In this document: one piece after another, positions 51,655 to 63,356 of the stretch
How the letters are laid out: each line of letters opens with the position of its first letter
How positions within the stretch are numbered: position 1 is the first letter of the stretch
Source: Zonotrichia leucophrys gambelii
Lineage: Eukaryota > Chordata > Aves > Passeriformes > Passerellidae
Length of the DNA stretch: 64,000 bases
Direction: 5' to 3'
Assembly: GCF_028769735.1 (NCBI RefSeq)
Contig: NC_088170.1
Coordinates: 54,593,585-54,657,584 of the forward strand
Notes under the pieces: model-generated
The model's database searches: none
The model's input: only the letters and a program-made list of their open reading frames with translations
What the model was told of the DNA's origin: nothing
Made by a program: the position numbers and the translations under genes

Positions 51655-52390
51655 TAATGGTTGAGGTTAGAAGGGCCTCTGATTATCCAGTCCAAGTCTC
51701 CTGCAATCCTGTTTTTGTTCTAGACCTATCCACACATCTCGGGGGCCTGAGACTTCTGGGAGAAAACCTTAGCAGTAAGGCCAAGGTGAAGGAACAAGCT
51801 GAGATATTCCATGTCTCCAATTCCTCTGGCATCATTTCCTCTGCCCCATACAACCCAGGGCCCACATTTTCCGAAGTCCCTTTTACTGTTGATTTACCTG
51901 TTGAAGCCCTTCTCACTGCCCTTCACAACCTTTGTCAGATTCTATTTCATTTAGCCTCCTAAATCTCATACCCACATGCCCAGACAGTGTCACTATATTC
52001 CTCCTTCCTCCACATCTTTTGTTTTAACTTATGTTTGAGTTGAGGATGACTTTTTTCATCCATGCAGGCCTCGTGCCACCTTTGCTTGGTAACTGAGTGA
52101 TCACAATGAACCATCCTTGATCCTGAAAATGAATCTATACATATATACACAAGAGCAGGACCCCCATAAAACCCATACAATAAACCAGCATTCTTGACCC
52201 CTCCTTCACTCTGGCAACATCTGCTATTGAACTCTAACTGAAGAGAGGCTGAAGTCTTCTCTCTAAAGCCCAGAGCTCTGATTGTGTTATTTATCTTTTT
52301 CTTTCCTCTCAGAAAGGAAAAAGGCTCTTGTGATGTTTCAGAGAAGGTCCAGTCCATCTCTGTAGCACCAGGGATGAGACAACTCACTGC
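51655..52390 (-). repeat. CR1 LINE with large internal deletion
   Basis: The left end (51655-51715: 'ggttagaagggcctctgatt' then 'atccagtccaagtctcctgc') is a CR1 3' terminus on the minus strand. 51760-52390 is CR1 ORF2 sequence from the region between endonuclease and reverse transcriptase, in the same orientation. The reverse transcriptase and most of the 3' part that should separate them are missing. This is most simply one element that lost its middle. Two nested insertions in the same orientation are the alternative. Confidence 0.75.
51740..52390 (-). pseudogene. Decayed CR1 ORF2 (endonuclease to RT linker)
   Basis: A 142-codon minus-strand frame (51959-52387) carries the CR1 ORF2 blocks IRALGFREKTSAS, HEACMDEKSHPQLKHK and EEYSDTVWACG. 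These correspond to the conserved RALDFRRADF, PAWMNKELL-KLKHK and EEYRDTVRACRD segments of CR1 ORF2 between the endonuclease and reverse transcriptase. Frame shifts carry the match on to KGFNR and then SENVGP in the 51750-51920 part. The catalytic domains themselves are absent. The long open frame is therefore a repeat relic, not a host gene. Confidence 0.78.
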
Positions 52391-52960
52391 TTTCCAGCTT
52401 CTTTATTCTCAGCACAAGAAGTCCACCAGCCTGCCCATCTCCTGCAGACAAGAAATATTCCTCCTTGCCACAGACATTCCTTACAGCTCTAGTGCTGAGC
52501 TGTGTCCTCCCCCAGAAATTTGGTCTGGGCCAAGTCTCTGATGTTACAGGCACAGCTCCTGCAGTGGCTGCTCTGCAGTGCCTGATCCCCTACCCCTGTC
52601 CTGAGCAGAGGTCTGACTCCTCTCTGCACAGAAGGCTACATCTGTGTAGGTTCTTCTGTGAGCCATGCTCAAAAACCAGACCTTATGTGGCTCCCTGCCT
52701 TGTACCTGCTGCAAGGATGCCTGACCATTCCTCACCAGCAGTCCCCTGTTGTCAAGGGCAGCTCACAGAGCTTGTTAGAGGCTGCTGGGGGCTGGTACTC
52801 ACGGCACCCCAAGGTAATACTTCTCTGTCAGGAGCAGACACTTTGATATTTCTCAGAGACCTCCCACAAATTTTACAGTGATCTTGGACAAAGTTCCCAC
52901 AGGACCTAGAAGATTGCAAAGCAGAGCCCAGGAACTGCTCCACAAACTGCTCTGTCTGTT
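52391..52960. other. GC-richer unassigned stretch
   Basis: Composition matches the adjoining CR1, and frames of up to 138 codons occur on the plus strand (52465-52881). The translation has no recognisable domain and I cannot match it to the CR1 endonuclease. It could be the highly diverged upstream part of the same CR1 or a different element. No host gene is supported. Confidence 0.35.
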
Positions 52961-54559
52961 TGCTTTAAAAGCCCTAATTGCCTTAAACATAGGATGAGGA
53001 TAGATAATGACCACTGAGATCAGATATGATTCCTGGAATGGACTGCAAATAAATGTCGTTAGTTTTAGAATACTGATGATTTACATGCTTTATTAGATGT
53101 TTTTGGTGTTTTATCTTGTAGAGTGAAACATAATTAGAAAATAACAAATATTGTTATTCCCATTGTTGCTGCTACATGTAAGTACACAACAGAAGAAAAT
53201 AGTATGACATGATGGTAATTAGTCTGGGAAATTCTAATGAAATTGTTATTCAAATAAGGGTCAGATTTCTTATCCATTTCCTTCATGTAGATGAGAAATG
53301 TCAGGTTAAACAATTAGCTATTTATATAGTATACAGCTTGGATCATAATCACTAAATGGTGTTTGGAGCCAACACTCAATGCTATTAGCCTTTAATGAGA
53401 TGACACTTTAAAGCTCAAATCACATTGTACAGTTAGGAAGAAACATGGACACACACACACACATACACTCATGCTAGAAAAGCAGCTAGAGGAATTGCTT
53501 TTCTAAAAACTTCTGAGAGACACAGGTACACCACTTATCATTGTACATGCCAATAAAGAACCACCCTCAGTTTAGCTGGATAAAAATTCTGCATTTTAAG
53601 TTGTTTTGAAAATTTTAGCATTATATGTGCAAAGAAAGTAACAGAAATCAGGCAGGATGTAATTACATAAGGAAAAGAAAGTAAGTAAACGGTAAATCTA
53701 ACATTACAGGCATCCTGCAAGACTGCATAACTTAGCCAGGAAAAATTAACCATCCTTTGAAATATATTATGTTTATGTAGGAAAAGAAGATACAGAAACT
53801 ATGCATTCAACATAAAATGTTGCTATGGAAAAGAAACCCCTAGGATCTGGAACAATATATTTAAAATAAAAAAAAAAATCTAACGATTGTTAAAATAGTC
53901 ACAAAATACATTTGAAACCACTGCCACATCCTCTCTGAACATTATTTCAATGACTTCAAATGAAGCTAGGCCAGCAGAGAATTGGCTTCTTAACAGTTTT
54001 TTAAACAAAGGTGATAATTAATTCCTGCAGTGCTGTTACCAGACAGATCAATTTTTCAGCTTGTATATGCCTTAAGAAAACATATCCCCAAAGAGTAGAA
54101 GAAAGCTACTAAACAAACTGACATAATATGTAATATGTAACTTTTCATTTCTGGATGTAATTCAATTGAAAGTTGAAGTACAATTAGCTAGTGGCTTTAA
54201 TAGCATTATATCAATGTATTTTTATCTCTGTTTAGGATACTTTTTCTCAATAGACTGTATCTAGTAATTTAAATGTCGTTTGATAAGTTTTTGGTTGGTT
54301 TTACAGCTATGGCATGAAACTTCATTTTCTCCTTTTTCAGTACCTATGCAGAATTTTTACGGCAAAACTTTAAATAGTCCTGCAGCTTAGATACAAAAAT
54401 AGCTAAACCCCCATAAAGTACATTTCTTAGCACAAGCCCACCAGCTCTGGAAAGGCAAATTATTCTATATGGAAAACATTGGTGTAAATATGATCTCAAT
54501 AAATTAAAAAATAGTGGCTCCTGATGTAGATATCCAAAGTCAATAGGCTTTCCCTGATC
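52961..54559. other. AT-rich non-coding stretch
   Basis: A short CA repeat lies at 53449-53463. 53340-53450 and 54000-54080 are less repetitive, with several TAAT cores. No gene seen. Confidence 0.5.
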
Positions 54560-54690
54560 AGCCCTGCTGCTACCTATATTAGACTTCTGATAGGCCTGTA
54601 GTTTCCCTACCTGCTTCCTGACAGAATCTTTTCTGACTCACAGAGGCAGGGACATCCTTCTAAACCTTCAGGAGTCCTTTCTGATAGCTT
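54560..54690 (-). repeat. Possible very old CR1 ORF2 fragment
   Basis: The passage 'gataggcctgtagtttccc' followed at a distance by 'cttctaaaccttcagg' resembles the reverse complement of the CR1 reverse-transcriptase region (usually 'ggcctgtagttccc' and then an 'ccttcagtc' segment). Only two short anchors support this. Confidence 0.35.
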
Positions 54691-55439
54691 TTGTTTAAAA
54701 TCTAGAGAAGTTATCAGAATATTGATTTCTCTGAAATAGAGCTGACATGTTGGGCTTAATTTGGTTATATAAATATAGTAACTATATGAGTTAGTGAGAT
54801 CCCCTTGGTTGTCTTATCTGCCCTCCAGTTGTCCTTCTAACAGGCTGCAGATCTCCTGAAGGTTGTGAAATACTACGAACAACTACTGTACTATGAGATA
54901 TCTCTGATAATCTATTGCATCTCAAATAATGTATCTCTTTGTGAACAACTAAATCACACTCATTGTAACATCATAGCTCATGTACCTTCACATGTAAGTA
55001 AATCTTTGGCTCTTCGCCTGCCTGCCTTGGTTTACTAGCTCTTGCTACCTTATCTTAAAAGCATGCTGGTAGACATTGAGATCTCACAAATATGTGTGCT
55101 TTCCATGTTCTTTTGCTGAATTAAAATCACATCAAAGAAAATCTCTGCACCCCTAATAATTAAAATTGGTATAAAATTATGCAAGTATTAATTTCTGATC
55201 TCTGAAAAAGTCATGCACTTCATGTTAAATCATTGTTATTTGAAAAACTAAAATGTCCAGAATTACCCATGTGCCATGATAACTCATTTGTTCTTTTTTG
55301 GGGAACAAAAACTCATGAACTTACAGTCAAGTCACATCTCATCCTCCTTTGCCTCCTGCATTTGATATCCACAGAATCTATACTGCAGCCTTTGCCCCAG
55401 GATGCAGAACCTTTTAATTTTCATTTTTAGACTGTGGGA
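54691..55439. other. AT-rich non-coding stretch
   Basis: No gene or repeat recognised. Confidence 0.5.
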
Positions 55440-55740
55440 GAATCTCTGCTTTGGTGCCTGGAGCGCACCCTCGCCCTCCCTCTTCACTGATGTCTGCAGC
55501 ACTGTTGAGAGAAACATATTTTCACTCCTGTCCCCAGCTGCTGTTGCACAGCAGTATTTCCCCCTTCTTAAATGCATTACCCCAGAGGCACCACCCCCTT
55601 TACCCATGGGCTCAGTCCTGGCAAGCAGCATTCCCACTTGGAGCCAGTTGGCATTGAATCTATTGGACACTGGGGAAGATTCTACTCAGCTGCCCAGTAA
55701 ACATGTAAGGATGTAACAATAAATGCTTTACTCCAGGGAA
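55440..55740 (+). mobile_element. Probable retroelement remnant
   Basis: A GC-richer block with the segments 'cagctgctgttgcacagcag' then 'tatttcccccttcttaaatg', 'cccatgggctcagtcctgg', and 'ggacactggggaagattct', ending near a poly-A signal aataaa at 55718-55723. I remember the same succession of words from a dispersed passerine retroviral-type repeat, but cannot name the family or say whether it is internal or LTR sequence. The 65-112-codon frames here on both strands are not convincing genes. Confidence 0.4.
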
Positions 55741-57410
55741 ATTTCTGTCCTTTCTTAAAATCAATGAAGTCTTTCTTTACTGAGGTACTGTATTCACAGA
55801 ATATTATGTTTGTTTCCTGTAGAGAATTTTGTTTGGGAAAGATCTCAATATGTGGCTACTTCCAAGCTTCTTTGGGGCTTCAGAAAAGATAAAGTCTCTG
55901 CTTTTTTAAAATTACAGAGGGTAGGAGTAGCAGATTTTCTGATTACAGAAAACAGAGCAATAGCACTACTGAGAAATTCTGTAAAAATTATAGCAAAATA
56001 GCTTATAAAAAGAATGCATGCCATTTACACATTATTTATAGCCTTAATAAGAACATCCAATGCTTTAGGATTCAGTTAAATAAATTTTCTCTATTGGAGG
56101 GCAAGCGAGCAATGCTAAATCTCTTAATTAAATTCATATGGAGTTTCTGTTTGTTTGGTTTCGGGTATCCCATGTTCTGCCCCCAGTTTATTTATTTTGC
56201 CACTTATGTTAAAAGAGACACTGGGACTTATAACTACTGAATATTCCCTGGTTGCAGGAAAATAGTTACACCCTTGAGGTTTGTTCATTGGAAGCAGAAT
56301 ACCGCATTGAATTATTGTGTCTGACAAAGATATTTTTTCTGTCTCATTTTCAGTTCTTTGTGTTATCACTGCTGTTTTACTGTCATCAAATAGTTTAATA
56401 TTTTCATTACTTAAGGTGTTAGATGCCAAACCCCAGATTTCACTGTTATCTTCAATTATTATATATGAATATCCACTTTTCACTACCTAGCAATTTTACT
56501 TGCATATTGTTCACTTACTCCCTCAAAACAAACAAACAAACAAAAAAACCCCACCCTCATTTATTTTGGCAAATGAAAAATCTAATTTAGAGAAAAAAAA
56601 AAACAGTACTTTTTTGCCCGGAGGATGTTTTTATTCCAGCTGTGAAATAATGTGCAATCTGTTTCCATGACCACAATTTCAATAGTATTCATTCTGTCAT
56701 GCCTTGTGAAGGTATAAAGCAAGATAATTACTTTAAAGTGTTATATTAATCATACAGAGAAAAAATGAACACTTTTTTTTTCTTTTTCTGAAGAATTTTA
56801 AATTTGAGTACTTTTCTTTATAGGAAAGTTAGTGATGTATTTTTTTCACTTACCCACACATTTTTCAGTATAAAATTTTGCTACTCATTGTGTAGGGAAA
56901 TGTTCCTGATCTGGGTAAAAGAATGTCATGCAACTCAGGTAGCTAGAGAGCCACTCAAATTGTTGGATTTGCATGATGACTTTTTAATATGTCTCTGTTC
57001 AGAGCATTTCATAAGCATTGCTACCCATGAGTACAGCTTCTGAAGTAAATCTGAACTGTGTAATAAGCAGTCAAAACTAGGGCTCATGCCAGATCTACTT
57101 GAAAATCTCAGTGAAGATATGAATTGCTGTCAGATGTGGGTACAGGAAAAATCTCTTTCTCTTTCTCCCTTTCTCTCTGTAATTTTTTCCTGATAAAACA
57201 AGTATGTTAGGATATTCTGATTTTTAAAACAAGGTCTATCAGCATTATGCTATGAATTACAGGAAACAGTATAACGTATTACCTCCTATGTATTTCTGAC
57301 CTTCATAAAATCACTGTAATGCTCTTCCAATGAAATAATGAGATAATACTGAAACATGAGTAGATAAATAAATAGACAGATCAATAAATGATAGATAAAT
57401 AGAATATAAT
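55741..57410. other. AT-rich non-coding stretch with one long minus-strand frame
   Basis: Contains a CAAA-type simple repeat at 56523-56555, pyrimidine-rich DNA at 57150-57180, and an AT-rich 'ataaatagat' tract at 57360-57415. The 119-codon frame at 56124-56483 is listed separately. Otherwise nothing is recognised. Confidence 0.5.
56124..56483 (-). other. 119-codon open frame of unknown meaning
   Basis: The longest minus-strand frame outside a recognised repeat. The product has a more protein-like composition (Ser, Thr, Glu, Asn, Ile and Lys balanced, few Cys) than other chance frames here, for example EIWGLASNTLSNENIKLF and CGILLPMNKPQGCNYF. It has no ATG start (the first codon would be GTG, two codons after a TAG) and no signal peptide or membrane helix. 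The upstream 'attgctag' is a poor splice acceptor. I do not recognise it. In AT-rich DNA of this size about one frame of this length is expected by chance, so coding status is doubtful. Confidence 0.15.
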
Positions 57411-57470
57411 AATAGAATATCCTGGGTTTGAGAGGATCAAGGTACAAGGATCATTGAGTCCAACTCCTGA
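57411..57470 (-). repeat. CR1 LINE 3' tail remnant
   Basis: The passage 'atagaatatcctgggtttg' then 'gaggatcaaggtacaaggat' and 'cattgagtccaactcctg' is the reverse complement of a CR1 3' terminus. The preceding degenerate 'agaatataataatagaatat' may be its worn 8-bp terminal repeats. Only about 60 bp remain. Confidence 0.7.
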
Positions 57471-60400
57471 ATATTTTAGATATTAGATATTTTAAATATC
57501 TTCCTTGGGCAGAGATCCTCAAAATAAAAGGAAGTTTCTTACTTGGAAAGTGTTTTCATAATTACATTTTTGCTTCTTTGGTAGTCACTAGAAGCTGAAA
57601 AAATGTTTAATTAACTGTAGATAAAGAGACAGTAGGAGCTAGATGGAAAAAAGTCCTGGTGTCTTCAATGGAATTTCCTGTAGAGGTGCCTAAGCCCAAA
57701 AATTCTGAATGAAAGTGCTTTAGTTATTCAGTCTCTTCTCTTCCTGAGATCAGTTATCTCAAAAACCTGATGCCAGTATCACTGAAAGACCATGCAAAAT
57801 ATTTAAGGTGGTGATACCCTCTAAAAAGTAAAGTTGAGATTCCTGATATTAGAGAAGTTCATATAATAGTGTACCTTCCTTCTACATGTCTGGAGTAATA
57901 GAAGAGAAAAAGTGAAAGTCTCTGCAATGATTTGCATTCTCCTGATCATGAGGTGACTGTTTCAAGTAAGGATCTGTATTGAAGAACTCTTTCTGGAAGC
58001 CTTGCCATGTTCAGGAAAGGGAGCAAGGCTCTTGGAAGCAGAAAAGGTTCCAACCTGAAACCCTGTGACTCAGTGTCCAACTGAATTCTTGATTCAGTTC
58101 TAGAAGAATGCCTGAAGGTTAGGCAAAGTATACTTCACTTAGTGTAAAAATAATCCTATACTGTAATTATTTAGGTGTATATGAATAAAAATATATTTGT
58201 CATCAATTAAATTAGCAGAATATTTAGAAAGCCCCTTTTGTTTACATTCAATTGACTAAATAAATTATATTTAATTGACTGTACGGCAGAAGCCTTTGAA
58301 GGAATTTTATGTGAGACAGGTGGAGAAAATTTTTAGAGTAAAATACCCATGCTATTTCTGGTTTTTCTCTCCTGAAATGATTTACATCAAAATACTCCAC
58401 AATTATTTGAAGAAACACTATCTGCTAAAGGTCTTATATTTTAACATGTATTGGCAAGTCTCCTCTCATTCAAAAATTTCATTTCTCCTTATGATCTCTA
58501 GCAAAGACTAACACAGCTGAAAGGGGGAGTTCACAAGTTATTCAGAGAACATTGCTCTGATGTGATTTTAACAGTGTTTACGCTACATTTAAGGTACAGA
58601 AAATCAAAGCAGTATAGCTGTCATGTCTGAGTGCATCCATAAATAGTATTCTATTCTGGTAGAACTAATTGGTACAAAGGTTGGTGTGTTACAAAAGCTA
58701 GTACAACATATTCATAATCACCTAGGATTATGGAATTCGAGCATAAGAAATCATATTCCACATCCAAAAAGAAAGGAAAGAAAGAAATGTAATTTGCTTT
58801 TCACAATGTCTTTCAAGATATGAAAACTGAATAAGATGTAGCCTAGATGGTATTAACTATTTTTTTACGCTTTTCTTTTTTTCATTTGTTGGTGTCTCTA
58901 CAGGTTGATTTTTAGATCCTGGCCTGAAATTCCTCTTTCTGGGTGAAATTCTCAAGACAAAGTTAGCTACATAGAATTTATATACCATAGAGGTATAGAG
59001 TCATGTGGGTAAGGACCCAACATCCAGATATTTTCTGCTGCAGATTAACCACTAAGAAATGTTAAAAAAAATTAGTTTTCCAGAATTCCGCCTTTCTTCA
59101 GAGCCCATGGGTGACATGTTTACCCAGTAGTAGATTTCTACAGCCTAAAAAGTAAAGAATTGTTTAAAATCATAAGGATTAGATAGATATTGAAAAACAC
59201 AAACTCATGTGCTTGACAGGTAACAATTTTCTACTAAATGGCCATAATTGCATGTGGCAATCATTGCTCCTTTGTCCCTGTGAAAAGAAAAAAATCAAAC
59301 AAAACAACTTTCCATTAAAAAAATAAAAGCCAGGTTTCAAACTATAAATTTTAATCTTACACTCATGACTAACATATAAGAAACAAAAACTCTGGAGATA
59401 ATTTGAGCAATTGTTTTTCCTAACTTAAAAAAAATTATTTATGATTTAGTCTCCCTTCGTGGCTGCTAGGAGCTACATTAGATCTTGCTTACTTTTTTTT
59501 TTTATTTTTTTACTCTGTGCTTCCCAGCAAGTAGAGATCTTAGCCATGATTTTTAAGTTATGAAAGTAGTACAAACCATGCTTTCCTTTCCAGGTTATCT
59601 GTAATTACATGCAAGTTAATGGCTAAAGGAGAAAGAGGTTTCAATTTTTCTCTCAGATATTATCTGTGACTTTTGGAAGGTATTCATCTTCTGTATAAAT
59701 CTTGGAGGTAAACATAACCAATGAATATTTTGTAAAATAAAATAAATTTGTTCTGTTAGGTTTTTCTTTCCTTCTTTAGTAACTTCTTACGCACTATTAA
59801 CTCAAGTGGTGTATGCACAACATCTGAGGAAATGTCAGCTCATCATCATCATTGGTATCAGCCCATTATGTCTAAATCTATAATTTTTAAAGGCTTAAAA
59901 ACATAATTATGTGGCTACTGCTAGATATGAAGCTTTTTAACTATATTAGTAGTGATAAATGAATGAATTATGCCTCTCTTCAATGTATGAATAAAAGGTC
60001 TAATTTAGGTCATCAATAAAATATTCATACATTTATATTATTGAGAGGTACATGCGAATTTTTAACTTGCAGAACAAAACAGTTCACTTTTGTAACAAGG
60101 AAAAGGAAATTCATGACATAGCCACAAGTAAATATAGCTAAATTATAAGCATTCTTTTATTGGAACATAGACATAATTTAAAAAAAATTACCTCTTCTTT
60201 TAACATCTCATTTTCTTCGTTCTACTTGCACAATTCTTCAATGGCTTCAGTTGTCATCTCTATTTAGGTGGAAAAAGGGAAAAAGTAGTATGGCTATTGG
60301 TTATAAACAGTGTACTGTAGCAGTGTACATTGCTTTATTTACATAATGAAAATTCTTTTTTAGATAAAATATTTTGGGGGGATTTATTTCAATTGTCTAT

Positions 60401-60857
60401 GATATTTCACTCATAATAAAATTGAGATAAAACAGATTGGTCATGAAATGTATCTAGCATGAATTTCATGTGAATCTGTTATGATTCATTGGCTACGTTA
60501 TCTTTTGAATAAGAAAAAAACCTGAGTTTGGGACATTGTTGTCAAAAATATTGTTAGAGAATAAATGATCACAAAAATTATTAACAGGACTTCAGAATTG
60601 ATTCCTCCTTCAGTCCATTAATGAGTTAATTCAAATTCAATATAAACTCACCTTTGAAATGTATCCATTTTATGAGAATGATTAGTAATGAGAAGAGACA
60701 TTATTTTTTGAGTATATACAGAGGCCTCTGTTAATATAATGCATCTTCAAAGTAATACTATTGTTTCAATACATACATTATAGAAAGGTTCTCCTCAAAG
60801 TGGCTTCCCTACCTCCCCTTACATGTACACTCAGATGTCTTTATGACACGTCAGAAC
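57471..60857. other. AT-rich non-coding stretch
   Basis: No gene or transposon recognised. A purine tract occurs at about 58770-58785. Frames are short. Confidence 0.55.
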
Positions 60858-60940
60858 AATGGGTGAAGTTCATTGATATCCATGTATATTTCACATTTCA
60901 CATGTGAAATATACATGGATATCAATGAAGTTCATCCATT
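60858..60940. repeat. Near-perfect fold-back (39-bp arms, 5-base loop)
   Basis: The left arm 60858-60896 pairs with the right arm 60902-60940 around the loop 60897-60901 (ttcac). The inner 28 base pairs (60869-60896 with 60902-60929) are perfect. The outer part has one mismatch (60868/60930) and one G-T position (60863/60935). Pairing resumes imperfectly just outside, suggesting an older, longer palindrome. There are no transposon-like terminal motifs or target duplication. It is followed at once by an A/C-rich tract. Confidence 0.95.
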
Positions 60941-61115
60941 CTGAAAAATGTAAAAAAAAATCCCAAACCAAGCCACAACAAAAACTCAAAGAAAAAAAAA
61001 CCCGAAAAACCCCAACCAAACAAAATCAAACAAACAAACAAAAACAAACCAAAAAACAACCAACCAATAAAACATGGAAAAAAATAAAAAAGCAAAACAG
61101 AAAAATAAGTGTCAG
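60941..61115. repeat. A/C-rich low-complexity tract
   Basis: Runs of A interrupted by C pairs (for example aaacaaacaaacaaaaac and ccaaccaataaaac). The 72-codon Lys/Thr/Gln/Asn-rich frame across it is compositional, not a gene. Confidence 0.8.
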
Positions 61116-61389
61116 GTCTTGAACCTCTTCATAAAAAATCAATCCTTTTACTTCCAGAAGGCTCACCTCTATTAGTAAAACTTACTCTAAGGAGAAATTC
61201 CAATTTTCTCTCTCCACTCTCAAAGCTTGCACTGCTCCTGAGCTAAATATGAGCAAAGAATTCTAAAGTAAAAAACACTTTAAATGAGTCTTTGCTCAAA
61301 ATATTTGCTAGACTCTATAACTTGAATTACAGAAAGAAGAATCTCTTACCAGGCAAGACTTCATTCTGTTTTAGCACAGTGTCAGGAAG

Positions 61390-61412
61390 CCAACCAACCA
61401 ACCAACCAACCA
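61390..61412. repeat. CCAA tetranucleotide microsatellite
   Basis: Five consecutive ccaa units followed by a partial unit. On the opposite strand it reads as TTGG repeats and gives a short Trp/Leu/Val/Gly reading frame that is not a gene. Confidence 0.9.
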
Positions 61413-63318
61413 TCTAGATACCAAAAGTTGTTGGTCAAAAGGGAATTTCCTGTGCCCTCTGCATTCTGAGTGAACTGAAGATGTATAACCTTTTTCCCAC
61501 TTTGGTGATTAGTCATAAGGGCTTGTTTAACCTTCCTGGTAACTGAGACCAGCGAGCCTGCTGAGAAATCTGTTATTGAGATCACTGGAGTCACTGTGGC
61601 ATTTGCAATTTGGAGGGCTTTGGCAGCTTAAAATTTACCAGGAGAAAAATGATCATATCTGTGACAATTTTTCCATGCACCTGCTGTTCAAATAAAGTCC
61701 TTCGGATCATCAAATTTGTGAGTAATGCAGTTAATAAGTAAATTGGTTTTAAATGAAATGTTTTTAAAATCGGCTTATCTCTGACTGTGGTAAACCTTAA
61801 AATGAAGTTAGTGCAGCTTAAGCACCTATTAGAAATCATTCTGAATAATATCCAATTCACCAGACACTTACTTACAGGTTAATGTTTATTCAGAATTAAT
61901 CACTGGAGTAACACAAGGTCATGCACTGAATGAGGTAGTTAAAATGAACAACTAGGATGCTAATCCCAGGTACTCAGCAAGTCTTTGGATGTTGCAAGTC
62001 CCTTCAGTGGGTTAATGTTGCCATCTATTATGTGCTATACTCTATACTAGTTTCTCTTTCATGGCATACTTCATTATGAAATTAATTTTCTGTCTATGAT
62101 TTTACATTAACCTTAACTGTATCTGTGAAACTGTCAGCATTCAAAAGAATTACCTTTTTGTGCTGTTCTGAAGATTAGGTAGCAATTGTACTTGGTTGGT
62201 ATTTTGACCAGATTACCCCGATGAGATTTATCAAACAACAAATATTGTAAGGCAAAATGGAATTTTACCTGTAATAGTTTAGTGACTGTTGTGATGAATT
62301 ATTCATTTGATTCTCATAATTTCAGCATTTTCTTTAATGAATAATGTGGAAAAACCAAAAAATAATTATATTGTCCACTTTGTAAAACTTATGATCAATG
62401 AAATCTTTATCAGTTATGCTTTAAGGATAATGAAGCCTCAGGAAGTACATAGAGAGTTATTTAGGATTTAGGACCTAGGCCAGAACCAGGCATAATTGGT
62501 GTTTTTTCTGTGGTTCTGTGTTGTCCTCCAGCTCCATGAGGACAGCTTTTACATGTCAAATCAGCGCCATTGATGAAGTAACAGTAATAAGAATATAGCA
62601 TTTTATATCTGTTCAATGAACCTCCTTTCTCACCCCCACATTATTTTACAAATAATTTACTATCTTCTACCATAAAAAAGCCCAAGTTTTTAAACTTTCT
62701 TTGAAAAGTAGACCAGAGTTGACATGACCCAGCATCTTGATTTTCAGATGTCATAATGAGGCTATTAATGTTCCAGAGTATAAGGGCAGTACCTACTGAA
62801 CCACACCATTTCTGTGAGGTTTATTTGGTACTGGAAATTTATTATTTACTAGCCTACTCATGGGAAATTTACTTCAACAGCTAACTCTTTCAGAAAATTT
62901 GGGATGTACATATCTCATGTAAAGAAAATGGACAAAAAAAAATGGAATACAAAAATTTGAAGGTCCATATTCTGACATCCAAAAGTGAGACTTCATTGAA
63001 GGAGATTATAGACACAGGGATGAAAAAAGCAATATAAAAAAACAATGGTTTTAAATTTACATTTACACTTCTTATATCTCCTCCTTTATTTTCCTATTTT
63101 TCCCCAATAGTCAGTATTCCTTTACTTTTTGATGGAGAATCTCTCGGCCTTTTATTTTTTCTGTTCTCCTTTGGTTTAGATTTGTATCTTCTTAATTAGT
63201 AGAGTCATTAAGCGATTTAAAAGTGATGTATGTGATTTTTAGGTATCTTTTTATAGACAAATAAGAAAGAAAAAATCAAAACTCTCAAGAGAGAATAAAA
63301 GATTTAACACTTTGTGCA

Positions 63319-63322
<4 letters not shown>

Positions 63323-63353
<31 letters not shown>
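63323..63353. repeat. TA dinucleotide microsatellite
   Basis: Fifteen uninterrupted ta units plus one t. A likely polymorphic marker and a helix-destabilising sequence. No other role is evident. Confidence 0.95.

Positions 63354-63356
<3 letters not shown>

Noticed and set aside
51657..52943. Clustered frames of 60-142 codons on both strands
   Set aside because: The minus-strand 142-codon frame is CR1 ORF2 debris, and the others lie within or beside the same GC-richer repeat-derived DNA without recognisable domains.
55810..56001. Frame after a 'tttgtttcctgtag' acceptor-like sequence
   Set aside because: No donor of good quality ends it, and the 63-codon product has no recognisable feature.
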